A stretch of DNA of 10,961 nt, from positions 1-10,961 of the forward strand of contig JBFWMP010000094.1 of NCBI GenBank assembly GCA_050251575.1. The letters run 5' to 3'. A program made the position numbers and the translations under genes. The DNA is from X23 sp050251575. Its GTDB lineage: Bacteria > Bacillota > Clostridia > SK-Y3. The notes beneath the pieces are model-generated. The model was not told where the DNA came from. It saw only the letters and a program-made list of their open reading frames with translations, and searched no databases. The stretch's first letter is position 1. The number at the start of each line of letters is the position of its first letter. This document shows positions 1-5,508 of the stretch, piece by piece.

Positions 1-24
1 TGACAAGTACCGTTTATATGCCAT
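1..24 (-). CDS. Start of next gene (position expected for portal), partial
   Basis: An ATG at 24 opens a frame reading MAYKRYLS to the window edge, 11 nt after the terminase stop. Only eight codons are visible, so no family can be assigned. The call rests on the A-rich stretch before the ATG, which resembles the other starts here, and on position: the portal gene commonly follows terL in tailed phages. The portal identity is inference only. Confidence 0.4.
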
Positions 25-35
25 TTCTGTGTATT

Positions 36-1391
36 TTAATCATTCCATACTTGTTTAACAGCTGAAGAATAAGGTATTGGAGTTGACATAGATTTCTTTT
101 TGAACTTAGCATAATCTTCTGACAAGAAGTAACACATAGCCATTTCAAAGCAGTCGTTTAAGTGTCCGTATTTCTCATATTTCACTCCTACTGTTGCGTC
201 AAAAATCTTATCCTTATTCTTTGTCCCGTCTGAATTTTTTAACTGGTATACCAGATCCTCAATAAACTTGAAGCATTTCGAGTCAATAAGTATCTTCCAG
301 TCTCCATGGTTTCGCTCAAATATTGAGTTGATCCATTCTACACGCGTAGATTGAGATGGCTGCTTTGACAGAATCTTCACTTCAGGACTCCCAAGTGTAA
401 TGTTGTCCTTAATAATTGTAAAGTTATTAACTCCTTCTTCTACAAGAGTTGATTTTTGGGTTCCTGAAGGGTCTCCAGTAATCAAAATCTTAGCCTCTTG
501 CCTAGCTAGTTTTAGCTGCTTATCAATGTATCTTGCTTGAGCAGGAGAATTGTTTCTTTTATCTTTCGCGTAACCAATGAACTCCTCAAGCACTAACACT
601 TCCTTAGTTTCGTAATCTATCTGGATTCCAAGCGTAGACATGTATGGAAACGTATTAAAGTCAAAACTAATAATGTACGGTCTTTCTGGGTCGTACCTAG
701 TCTCTTTTAAGTTGTCAACTAAGTGCTTTTCTGAGGTGAATCCCTTGTAGCATGCAGCATCGCTTGATTTAACATATCTCCAGTCTCCGTATAAAAGCCT
801 GTTTTGTTCCTGAGGTGATAGCTTTCTCAGTGAGTTTGCATATACATCTCTAAACTCCTTGTCTGGATTGTCAAACAAAGAAAAAGGAATGTAAAATTCA
901 CCTTTTGCAGTTACAACATCTTTTCCATCCTGATCAATTACAAATCTAGGTCTTGGCCATGCCAGGTTAGGGTTGCATGTAAGCAGCATTTTAGGAACTT
1001 TAAATGTTGAGCTTGTCTTGTGTCTTATACGAGAAAACAATATGTCTACTGCCTTTTCTGGCACAGTGTCACACTCATCAATTCCAACTCCTGTCAATTC
1101 AAGACCACCCAATGAAGACCATTCAGGGTCAGTCGGAGAAGCCGTCAATTCCTTTAAAATAACAATTGAGTCATTCCAGAACTTAATTGTTCCATTAATA
1201 GCATCATAGCTATAATTAATATTCTCTTCCAGTCCAATTTCTTTCAAAACTTTAAAAAACGTTACAAGAGTAGTCTCTTTAAGGATTTTTAGTGTCTTTC
1301 TGGCAAGTACATATCTTGTATCATTGAACCTGATTGCGCTAGTTGCAATCCACATACACAACAAATAACTTTTACCTCCACCAGCTGAGCC
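36..1391 (-). CDS. terL: Terminase large subunit, exon 2 (ATPase and nuclease domains)
   Basis: This is the main exon of the DNA-packaging motor that docks on the portal, hydrolyses ATP to pump DNA and cuts the concatemer. Numbering follows the spliced 526-residue protein. GSAGGGKS, the Walker A loop, starts right at the exon border. A Walker B-like VGIDE has its acidic pair at about 180-181, and the coupling motif TCNPN is at about 213-217. The RNase H-like nuclease has candidate metal-binding aspartates in SFDFN (about 319), TGDPS (about 382) and HLND (about 488). Read alone, this frame could only start at a TTG (1394) and would lack the N-terminal adenine-binding part. It is therefore joined to 1735-1959 by removal of the intron at 1392-1734. 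The C-terminus (KQVWND) is intact. The family is certain; the exact splice border is well supported by reading frame and P1/P10 pairing. Confidence 0.94.
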   Translation of the reverse strand, partial: GSAGGGKSYLLCMWIATSAIRFNDTRYVLARKTLKILKETTLVTFFKVLKEIGLEENINYSYDAINGTIKFWNDSIVILKELTASPTDPEWSSLGGLELTGVGIDECDTVPEKAVDILFSRIRHKTSSTFKVPKMLLTCNPNLAWPRPRFVIDQDGKDVVTAKGEFYIPFSLFDNPDKEFRDVYANSLRKLSPQEQNRLLYGDWRYVKSSDAACYKGFTSEKHLVDNLKETRYDPERPYIISFDFNTFPYMSTLGIQIDYETKEVLVLEEFIGYAKDKRNNSPAQARYIDKQLKLARQEAKILITGDPSGTQKSTLVEEGVNNFTIIKDNITLGSPEVKILSKQPSQSTRVEWINSIFERNHGDWKILIDSKCFKFIEDLVYQLKNSDGTKNKDKIFDATVGVKYEKYGHLNDCFEMAMCYFLSEDYAKFKKKSMSTPIPYSSAVKQVWND

Positions 1392-1734
1392 CAATTTTAT
1401 TTACTACAATTCGCTAATTTGTAGCCGATTTAAGAATCGCTAAGCACTTTCTGCCTAGTCTTGACTATCTCTTCACCCTAATAATAGGGGCATCCCATTT
1501 CGATCCAGCTATGGACCTACTTGCTTTCGCAATAGTCGATGAACGTTCTTCCGTTCTGGAAGCTTCGCTGCTTTTATCCGATTTCCCAATTTACACGATT
1601 TTTACTATACACTAGGCATTAACCTAGTCCACAACTACATTCCTGCAATTGTTTAGTACGTGCAACTCTAAGGGGTTTCCAGCAATTAGAGATGTTCTCG
1701 CTCCCTTATTACTAAGAGGCCTGGCTGCTCATCT
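1392..1734 (-). ncRNA. Group I self-splicing intron in terL, without ORF
   Basis: The 343-nt intron lies between codons 75 and 76 of terL. P1 is visible: exon end CUGGU (1739-1735) pairs with intron GCCAG (1725-1721), with the canonical U-G pair at the 5' site. P10 is visible: intron UGAGC (1731-1727) pairs with exon 2 GCUCA (1390-1386). The core contains a P element AAUUGCUGGAAAC (1687-1675), a Q element around 1573-1562, R (GUUCAUCGACUAUU, ending near 1531) and S (GAGAUAGUC). P3 is GAAC/GUUC, P4 is GCUG/CAGC, and P7 is a perfect GACUAU/AUAGUC (1537-1532 with 1468-1463). Hairpins follow at 1521-1532 (UUGC-GAAA-GCAA, P7.1-like), 1476-1489 (CCCUA/UAGGG, P8-like), 1440-1458 (P9-like), 1426-1439 and 1404-1424. 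The last base is G, as required. The extra P7.1-type hairpin suggests subgroup IA, as in T4 td. No homing endonuclease is encoded. Splicing itself is inferred. Confidence 0.94.
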
Positions 1735-1959
1735 ACCAGCTAATATCATTTGAGGTATGTTCTCATTCTTACACTTGCTGCAAGTTGGAGCGTATATCTC
1801 GTTTCCTAAGTGGTCGTTTCCTTTTAATGATTGCACTATCTCTCCACCACATATGTGGCATTCAGGCTGAAGTGCTTTCCAAAGTACGAATTGTTTCTCA
1901 GATGGTTTGAAGTTAACCTTCAGACCAACTGGAACTTTTAATTTTTGTTTATAAGCCAT
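1735..1959 (-). CDS. terL: Terminase large subunit, exon 1 (N-terminus with zinc-ribbon-like Cys pairs)
   Basis: The first 75 codons of terL start at an ATG 11 nt after the preceding gene and run to GCT GGT (Ala-Gly), where the intron begins. Residues about 18-27 (FKPSEKQFVL) match the adenine-binding Q region that precedes Walker A in terminase ATPases. Two CxxC pairs (Cys34/Cys37 and Cys60/Cys63) form a possible zinc ribbon between this motif and the P-loop. The unspliced frame continues only one more codon (Arg) before a TGA, so the unspliced message would give a useless 76-residue peptide. Joined to exon 2 the protein reads PQMILAG-GSAGGGKSYLL, a normal terminase P-loop context. The stop just inside the intron means packaging depends on splicing. 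Confidence 0.92.
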
Positions 1960-1970
1960 TGTGATTTAAT

Positions 1971-2159
1971 TTAATCAACATACTTAAACTGGAAGCCTTT
2001 TACGCTATTGTAGTGCGGCTCTTGCTTTAAGTTTCTAATTACAGCTCTCCTATCCAACCCAAGCACCTTGCACATTTCTCTAATCCCCTCCCAAGTGCTA
2101 ATTACCCTACCTTGTTTTATTTGAGCTATTTTTTTTCTTGAGGTTGCTTTTTCTTCCAT
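1971..2159 (-). CDS. Small NUMOD1-like DNA-binding protein
   Basis: This 62-residue basic protein has a lysine-rich start. The rest follows the NUMOD1 pattern: GRVISTWEGIREMCKVLGLD, then RRAVIRNL, then the closing KGFQFKYVD. NUMOD1 is a helix-turn-helix DNA-binding module usually found at the C-terminus of HNH or GIY-YIG homing endonucleases. Here it stands alone, without a nuclease domain, and ends 11 nt before terL. It may be a small regulator, or the remnant of a homing endonuclease once tied to the terL intron. The domain call is by recognition only. The 111 nt upstream, to the terminator at 2271, show no clear Bacteroidota promoter. Confidence 0.66.
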   Translation of the reverse strand: MEEKATSRKKIAQIKQGRVISTWEGIREMCKVLGLDRRAVIRNLKQEPHYNSVKGFQFKYVD

Positions 2160-2270
2160 CTCAAGTCGTTTAATGTTTTTACTAATAATAGATTTGATGG
2201 TGGTGAATTGTTTCTAGGCGATCTAAGCTATTATTATTTAGTTTCGGTATAAGTATTCACATTAAACAAG

Positions 2271-2311
2271 AAAAGCCAACCAAGCGCTTGTTTTGCACCT
2301 AATTGGCTTTT
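2271..2311 (-). terminator. Intrinsic terminator closing the small-gene operon
   Basis: AAAAGCCAA (2271-2279) and TTGGCTTTT (2303-2311) form a perfect 9-bp stem. The loop contains a second short palindrome, CAAGCGCTTG (2281-2290). It begins 3 nt past the stop of the gene ending at 2315, and U-rich sequence follows on the minus strand. The A/U flanks could let it work in both directions. No gene lies between here and 2159. Confidence 0.8.
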
Positions 2312-2314
2312 ATT

Positions 2315-2575
2315 TTATAATTGTAACCCGTCTGATGTTGGCTCGATTACTGTACCTGTTGATGGATCTTTGCTTGAAGGATAAGGATTCTGCTCTCCCA
2401 GTCTTTTTAAGTCCATGCCAAGCCACATTACAGCTTCCTGTAGTTTAGTGATTGTGATTGACCGCTCTCGTGTAGTTGGAAGCTTCTTTACTGCCTGAAT
2501 GCGCTCGTCAAGCTCCTTTCTCAATCTCTTGTTCTCAGTAATTTCAAATTCAATACTAGTTTGCTCGTTTTTCAT
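2315..2575 (-). CDS. Acb2/Tad1 hairpin-family-like small protein (candidate anti-defence sponge)
   Basis: The protein has 86 residues. The N-terminal half is a charged helix (about 8-31). The centre (about 33-60) reads LPTTRERS, then TKLQEAVMWLGM. This R-E-R-S / T-K-L-x-E-A-x-M-W pattern is what I recall for the Acb2/Tad1 hairpin domain family (formerly an uncharacterised DUF), widespread in phages. Acb2 proteins oligomerise and sequester cyclic nucleotide signals of CBASS; Tad1 does the same for Thoeris signals. Many family members are untested, so sponge activity here is inference. The tail (about 63-86, rich in Pro/Ser/Thr, NPYPSS to SDGLQL) looks flexible. The gene is last in the ten-gene operon and overlaps the upstream gene by 20 nt. 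Confidence 0.6.
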   Translation of the reverse strand: MKNEQTSIEFEITENKRLRKELDERIQAVKKLPTTRERSITITKLQEAVMWLGMDLKRLGEQNPYPSSKDPSTGTVIEPTSDGLQL

Positions 2576-2915
2576 TTTTAATAAATTCTTTAGCTTGTTT
2601 AATGAACTCTTCCGCTTCTTCCAGGTTATTTAGAACTGGAATTCCTGACCGTATAGCCATAGCAACTTCAATGTCTGCTCCAGTAGAATCTCCTGGAATT
2701 CTAATAAGCACATCGCATCTACTTAAAAACTCAAGATCTATTTTCATCCAAGTGCTCCAAGCCTTTTTGCTGTATATGTCTACAAAGTGAGACAAATGAG
2801 GGCAAAATGGAGCGTATCCCATATCAACAAGCTCTGAAGTGTACTGGATTGCTATATCAACATTATCGACAACACTTCCCTTTGAATATGGTCCAGCTAC
2901 GTATATTTTGATCAT
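2556..2915 (-). CDS. DUF4406 / nucleoside 2-deoxyribosyltransferase-like protein
   Basis: This 119-residue single-domain protein opens with IYVAGPYS (about 4-11), the signature of the nucleoside 2-deoxyribosyltransferase and DUF4406-type Rossmann-like fold. It continues with FCPHLSHF (about 37-44), a WMKID segment (Asp60), CDVLIRIPGDSTGA (about 67-80), the glutamate position ADIEVA (Glu83) and GIPV (about 91-94). In this superfamily the acidic residues act on the N-glycosidic bond of a nucleoside or related nucleotide. The substrate here is unknown, and DUF4406 members are mostly uncharacterised. It overlaps both neighbours, suggesting coupled translation. Plausible roles are nucleotide salvage or modification, or handling a nucleotide signal next to the Acb2-like gene. 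The fold call is good; the function is open. Confidence 0.75.
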   Translation of the reverse strand: MIKIYVAGPYSKGSVVDNVDIAIQYTSELVDMGYAPFCPHLSHFVDIYSKKAWSTWMKIDLEFLSRCDVLIRIPGDSTGADIEVAMAIRSGIPVLNNLEEAEEFIKQAKEFIKNEKRAN

Positions 2916-3358
2916 ACTATTGATAGTTTTTTAAGCTCTTCAGTAGATAAATTTGGATTGTACTGTTCAAATGGAATAACGTAGTCCCATTTTAATGACT
3001 GCGCGTCCATAGATGCATTAATTCCACCAGTATAACAATACCCATCTCCCTTGTAGTGTCTAACGCACAAGTCATTCACGTCATCTCCAGCCATTACATA
3101 TGAGAATTCTGGAAGATTGAGCTTTAGAAAATTAGCCCAATCCCTTTTATCTTTTGAAGGAAATACAACGCATTCTCCATCTGGGTAGTCTTTGTGAACT
3201 CCATAGCGGTCTGTTTGAAACGCAACGGCTTTTGGCGGCTTAAAGAAAAGAGTGTTGTCTTTCTCGACTGACACTAAGCTTACATCTCCATATAAAGTGC
3301 AATAAAATGTCATAGACTCAAAGCCTTTAAGCGCAATATCTAATTTTACTTTTTCCAT
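2912..3358 (-). CDS. Hypothetical protein with GECVVFPSKDKRDW motif
   Basis: This soluble protein of 148 residues has no signal or membrane segment. A beta-rich N-terminal half carries DGECVVFPSKDKRDWANF at about residues 60-77. That is a recurrent signature I associate with small conserved accessory proteins of Bacteroidota phages and mobile elements, of unknown function. The C-terminal half is rich in aromatic and Gly residues (HYKGDGYCYTGG) and ends with a Leu/Glu/Lys helix. Its stop overlaps the start of the DUF4406-like gene by 4 nt. No enzymatic motif is recognised. Confidence 0.72.
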   Translation of the reverse strand: MEKVKLDIALKGFESMTFYCTLYGDVSLVSVEKDNTLFFKPPKAVAFQTDRYGVHKDYPDGECVVFPSKDKRDWANFLKLNLPEFSYVMAGDDVNDLCVRHYKGDGYCYTGGINASMDAQSLKWDYVIPFEQYNPNLSTEELKKLSIV

Positions 3359-3359
3359 A

Positions 3360-3542
3360 CTATTTTGTCCATTTTTTAGCTGAAATTACTACTCTGCCGC
3401 TTGCAGGTTTTCTGCTATAAAAGCACTTATCAGATGACGACCAGAATGCTTTGTAGTGCTGCCCTTCGTCTGTCTCAACCACCAGCTCAACATTTTCTGG
3501 TGGCTCTTGTTTAGACACTAACTTAAATTTTGTTTGCTTCAT
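3360..3542 (-). CDS. Small hypothetical protein (DUF551-like feel)
   Basis: A 60-residue basic protein with the segments PPENVELVVETDEGQHYKAF and CFYS, ending in VVISAKKWTK. The order (a PP...V turn, then a W or aromatic-rich strand and a terminal W) recalls the tiny phage proteins grouped as DUF551, which have no established function. The similarity is loose. It overlaps the preceding gene by 4 nt and is followed after 1 nt by the next start, so it sits in a tightly coupled series. Confidence 0.62.
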   Translation of the reverse strand: MKQTKFKLVSKQEPPENVELVVETDEGQHYKAFWSSSDKCFYSRKPASGRVVISAKKWTK

Positions 3543-3805
3543 TTATTATGCTTATTTGCTAATTTTAATATGTCTATTCTACATACAATTGACTCTAAGT
3601 TCCTGGTAGGAAGAGAATCTATAATTTGATTTGTTTCAGAGTTCATAATTAGTGTCTCACTAAATGCTCCATTTAAATCACAAACCATAAGCACGTGCCA
3701 ATTTTCTGACTGTATATTCATGAGTGCATTTTCGTATCTACACCAATATGTGCAGTCATCGTTCAAATAGAAGATGCATTCTTCGTTCCTACCAAGTTCT
3801 TTCAT
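3539..3805 (-). CDS. Hypothetical protein
   Basis: This 88-residue acidic soluble protein is not recognised. It contains four cysteines spread along the chain (in EECIF, DDCTYWCR and MVCDL) and a fifth near the C-terminus (IVCRID), not in a clear zinc pattern. Predicted strands dominate the first half and a helix ends the chain. Both ends overlap neighbours by 4 nt (ATGA type), good evidence that this frame is translated as part of the operon. Confidence 0.65.
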   Translation of the reverse strand: MKELGRNEECIFYLNDDCTYWCRYENALMNIQSENWHVLMVCDLNGAFSETLIMNSETNQIIDSLPTRNLESIVCRIDILKLANKHNK

Positions 3806-4077
3806 TTGCCAGCAACTCTAACTTTTAATAATGAATTTGCTGCTTTTTCGTAACGCGTGATGTACTCTTCAAGCGTAACTGGATGATCTGCATCAAGCGA
3901 TCTATGCTTTGCGATAACCCTGAGAGCATGCGGAAGTGCAAGTCCATACCCTACGTTTTTAAATTCTTTAACGAATCCAACGTTCTTTTTATTAACTTCT
4001 ACAAGCAATTCAAGGTCGAAAAAATATGAGCTTGAATCTACACTTGTCAAAATAAAATCTTCTTCTTGAATTTTCAT
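3802..4077 (-). CDS. Hypothetical protein
   Basis: This soluble protein of 91 residues has segments YFFDLELLVEVNKKN and EFKNVGYGLALPHALRVIA, followed by a helical TLEEYITRYEKAANSLLK. The FKNVGYGL...AL..IA arrangement resembles small conserved phage proteins I have no function for. The start is supported by an ATTAAAAT element 8 nt before the ATG, a motif shared with the next two upstream genes. Its stop overlaps the following start by 4 nt. Confidence 0.7.
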   Translation of the reverse strand: MKIQEEDFILTSVDSSSYFFDLELLVEVNKKNVGFVKEFKNVGYGLALPHALRVIAKHRSLDADHPVTLEEYITRYEKAANSLLKVRVAGK

Positions 4078-4088
4078 ACTTTTTTATT

Positions 4089-4304
4089 TTAATTATTTAT
4101 AAAAACTACATCAATCATCATATCTGAATTAAAGCACCTCCTCTTAAACTCTTCTAGGTCAGCTCCATAGAAATAGTCTCCCCATTCTATGTTTTTCATT
4201 TTAGAGTGATTAAAAATCGCTTCCTTCCAATCACTTGCACACACAATTTCAACAACAAGCTCATTGTCAAAAAAGTTAATATATCCAACTGCAAATTTTC
4301 TCAT
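4089..4304 (-). CDS. Small hypothetical protein
   Basis: A 71-residue acidic protein, MRKFAVGYINFFDNELVVEI at the start, then a Trp-centred segment (ASDWKEAIFNH) and a closing SDMMIDVVFINN strand. It is not a family I can name. The ATTAAAAT element lies 7 nt before the ATG. Its TAA stop is inside the matching element of the next gene, so stop and start signals are shared. Confidence 0.65.
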   Translation of the reverse strand: MRKFAVGYINFFDNELVVEIVCASDWKEAIFNHSKMKNIEWGDYFYGADLEEFKRRCFNSDMMIDVVFINN

Positions 4305-4321
4305 ACTTTCTATTTTAATTA

Positions 4322-4549
4322 TTAATCAAACCAACAATAATGTCTTTTAAATGTGTCAATTGGATTTCTATCAGCGTAATAAGGTCCTCTTAAAATACTG
4401 TCGTTCCTGAAAAATGATGCATATTTAAAGAATTTGAAGCACCAAATAAAGTATATTGACTCCATAAAAATGAAGAAAGCAACTTCAATAGCCGTGTAAA
4501 TAAACACAATGATAAACCACAGGGCTTTGTGGAGATTGAGGTATTTCAT
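4322..4549 (-). CDS. Small membrane protein
   Basis: A 75-residue protein. Residues about 8-37 are strongly hydrophobic and aromatic (ALWFIIVFIYTAIEVAFFIF, then a single Glu, then SIYFIW), enough for one long or two short membrane segments. The C-terminal half is polar and basic with many aromatics (FKRHYCWFD end) and would lie outside the bilayer. No family is recognised. Among otherwise soluble operon products it is the only clear membrane protein; a membrane-acting accessory role such as exclusion is possible but speculative. ATTAAAAT is present 7 nt before the ATG. Confidence 0.62.
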   Translation of the reverse strand: MKYLNLHKALWFIIVFIYTAIEVAFFIFMESIYFIWCFKFFKYASFFRNDSILRGPYYADRNPIDTFKRHYCWFD

Positions 4550-4564
4550 GGATTTTATTTTAAT

Positions 4565-4720
4565 TTATTCAACTTTTTTCCAATCCCACTCAATCAAATC
4601 AATCATATATTCAAAAGCGATCTCTTCAATCTCTTCTTCACTCAAACCATCATAAACATCAAATTGTCTTGTTCTTCTCGCTCCTTGAATTCCTGTCGTT
4701 ACGCTTACTTCTATTACCAT
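4565..4720 (-). CDS. Small acidic protein, DUF7167-like
   Basis: This 51-residue gene was found by reading the gap between its neighbours. The start is MVIEVSVTTGIQGARRTRQF, followed by DVYDGLSEEEIEEIAFEYM and the ending IEWDWKKVE. A short strand pair, a Ser-Glu-Glu-rich helix and a terminal W-x-W match my memory of the phage family DUF7167, function unknown. It starts 4 nt after the stop of the preceding gene and ends 15 nt before the next start, with no competing frame. Confidence 0.72.
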   Translation of the reverse strand: MVIEVSVTTGIQGARRTRQFDVYDGLSEEEIEEIAFEYMIDLIEWDWKKVE

Positions 4721-4724
4721 AATA

Positions 4725-5255
4725 TTATAATTTTTTATGAAAGTTATTTAATAAGTCAATGTACTGTTTTTGAAATTCCTCTGCCATTTCGCGTGTTGGG
4801 AAGTAGTTGCCAATATGATAAGCTCCGTCATCCCAATTACTCATGTCATCTTTAGTTTCGGCAATATCCCCATCCCCCGGCAAATAGAAATATTTTTGAT
4901 ATGGTTCAGCTCTCCACCTAACAATATCTTTTCCATCAAACATCAAACACTTTTCTTTTAGCTTATCGAAAAGGAGTTGCTTTTCGGAGTCGGTTGCAAG
5001 AGTTGTTTTTTCACCATATGAAGTCCAATCTGATATACTTATTGACCCTGCGTATACTGCTTTAGACCGGAATGAAGAGCAATTAATTTTTTCTTTAAAT
5101 ATAGCAACCCATTTAATTCCTTCTGTTTCACATGTAACAATATCATTCTCCTTAAACTCATTTTCTTCCTTTTCAAACTTCACAACAACCATCTCATCGG
5201 TTGTTTCTACGCTTACAACTTTGCAACCTTTCGGTACATTAATTTTGTGTTTCAT
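4725..5255 (-). CDS. Hypothetical protein with RWRAEPYQKYFYL and GNYFPTREMAEEF repeats typical of Bacteroidota phages
   Basis: The first gene of the operon encodes 176 residues without signal or membrane segments. Residues about 1-30 form a short beta unit (INVPKGCKVVSVE...VVVKFEKE). Residues about 36-100 form a strand-rich core ending in LATDSEKQLLFDKLKEK. The C-terminal part (about 111-176) has RWRAEPYQKYFYL, DDGAYHIGNYFPTREMAEEF and a helix. This W-R-A-E...Y and IGNYF-T-E-AEE pattern recurs in accessory proteins of Bacteroidota phages, without known function, so the gene is conserved but unassigned. The promoter at 5278-5309 lies directly upstream and places its transcript start close to the ATG at 5255. 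Confidence 0.75.
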   Translation of the reverse strand: MKHKINVPKGCKVVSVETTDEMVVVKFEKEENEFKENDIVTCETEGIKWVAIFKEKINCSSFRSKAVYAGSISISDWTSYGEKTTLATDSEKQLLFDKLKEKCLMFDGKDIVRWRAEPYQKYFYLPGDGDIAETKDDMSNWDDGAYHIGNYFPTREMAEEFQKQYIDLLNNFHKKL

Positions 5256-5277
5256 AATCGTTTTTTATTATATGGTG

Positions 5278-5309
5278 CAAATATAAAGCATAAAAATTAC
5301 ATATGCAAA
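5278..5309 (-). promoter_or_regulatory. Bacteroidota-type promoter of the small-gene operon
   Basis: On the minus strand TTTG (5309-5306) is followed after 20 nt by TATATTTG (5285-5278). This matches the primary sigma consensus of Bacteroidota, TTTG-N19-21-TAnnTTTG. It lies 12 nt beyond the preceding terminator and about 22 nt before the ATG at 5255, so the leader is very short. Confidence 0.82.
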
Positions 5310-5320
5310 TAATTTTAGTT

Positions 5321-5358
5321 AAAAAACAAAAAGGGAGCTAGAATTTAATCCAGCTCCC
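5321..5358 (-). terminator. Intrinsic terminator after the lysis/tRNA unit
   Basis: GGGAGCT (5333-5339) and AGCTCCC (5352-5358) form a 7-bp GC-rich stem with a 12-nt loop. On the minus strand it is followed by TTTTTGTTTTTT (5332-5321). It ends transcription coming from the lysozyme and tRNA-like region just before the next promoter. Confidence 0.88.
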
Positions 5359-5429
5359 AACTATGACAAATAAAAAAGATTTAAAAAGTATGAATCCAAA
5401 AGTAAAATGTTGCTTCACAGCAATAGTAG

Positions 5430-5499
5430 TTGCGATCGCAGGAATCGAACCTGACCTTGAGATAATGAGTCTCAAATGCTGCCATTACACCACCTCGCG
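5430..5499 (-). tRNA. tRNA-like element, CAU anticodon, degenerate acceptor stem
   Basis: Minus strand. Position 8-9 TG, D arm GTGT-AATGGCA-GCAT, anticodon stem TGAGA/TCTCA around the loop CTCATTA (anticodon CAU, Met or lysidine-type Ile), and T arm CAGG-TTCGATT-CCTG are all legible. Several things are wrong for a working tRNA. Only GCGA/TCGC (4 bp) pairs in the acceptor stem, with mismatches at the outer pair and the three inner pairs. The T stem has 4 clean pairs. The variable loop is 3-4 nt. Base 37 is U instead of a purine. No CCA is encoded. It is either a decayed tRNA gene, a highly divergent phage tRNA, or a tRNA mimic. It lies between the 5640 gene and the terminator at 5321. Confidence 0.58.
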
Positions 5500-5508
5500 A
5501 TTTAAAGT

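Noticed and set aside
1395..1728. Possible frameshifted or pseudogenised terminase instead of an intron
   Set aside because: The gap contains no terminase-like residues in any frame, whereas it holds a complete group I core with P1 and P10 pairing to both exons, and excision restores the exact P-loop.
2189..2196. TAGATTTG, a possible plus-strand Bacteroidota -7 box
   Set aside because: No well-placed TTTG lies upstream and no plus-strand gene follows.
4529..4855. 108-codon plus-strand ORF
   Set aside because: It is antisense to the 51-residue gene and to the end of the 176-residue gene, both supported by spacing and motifs.
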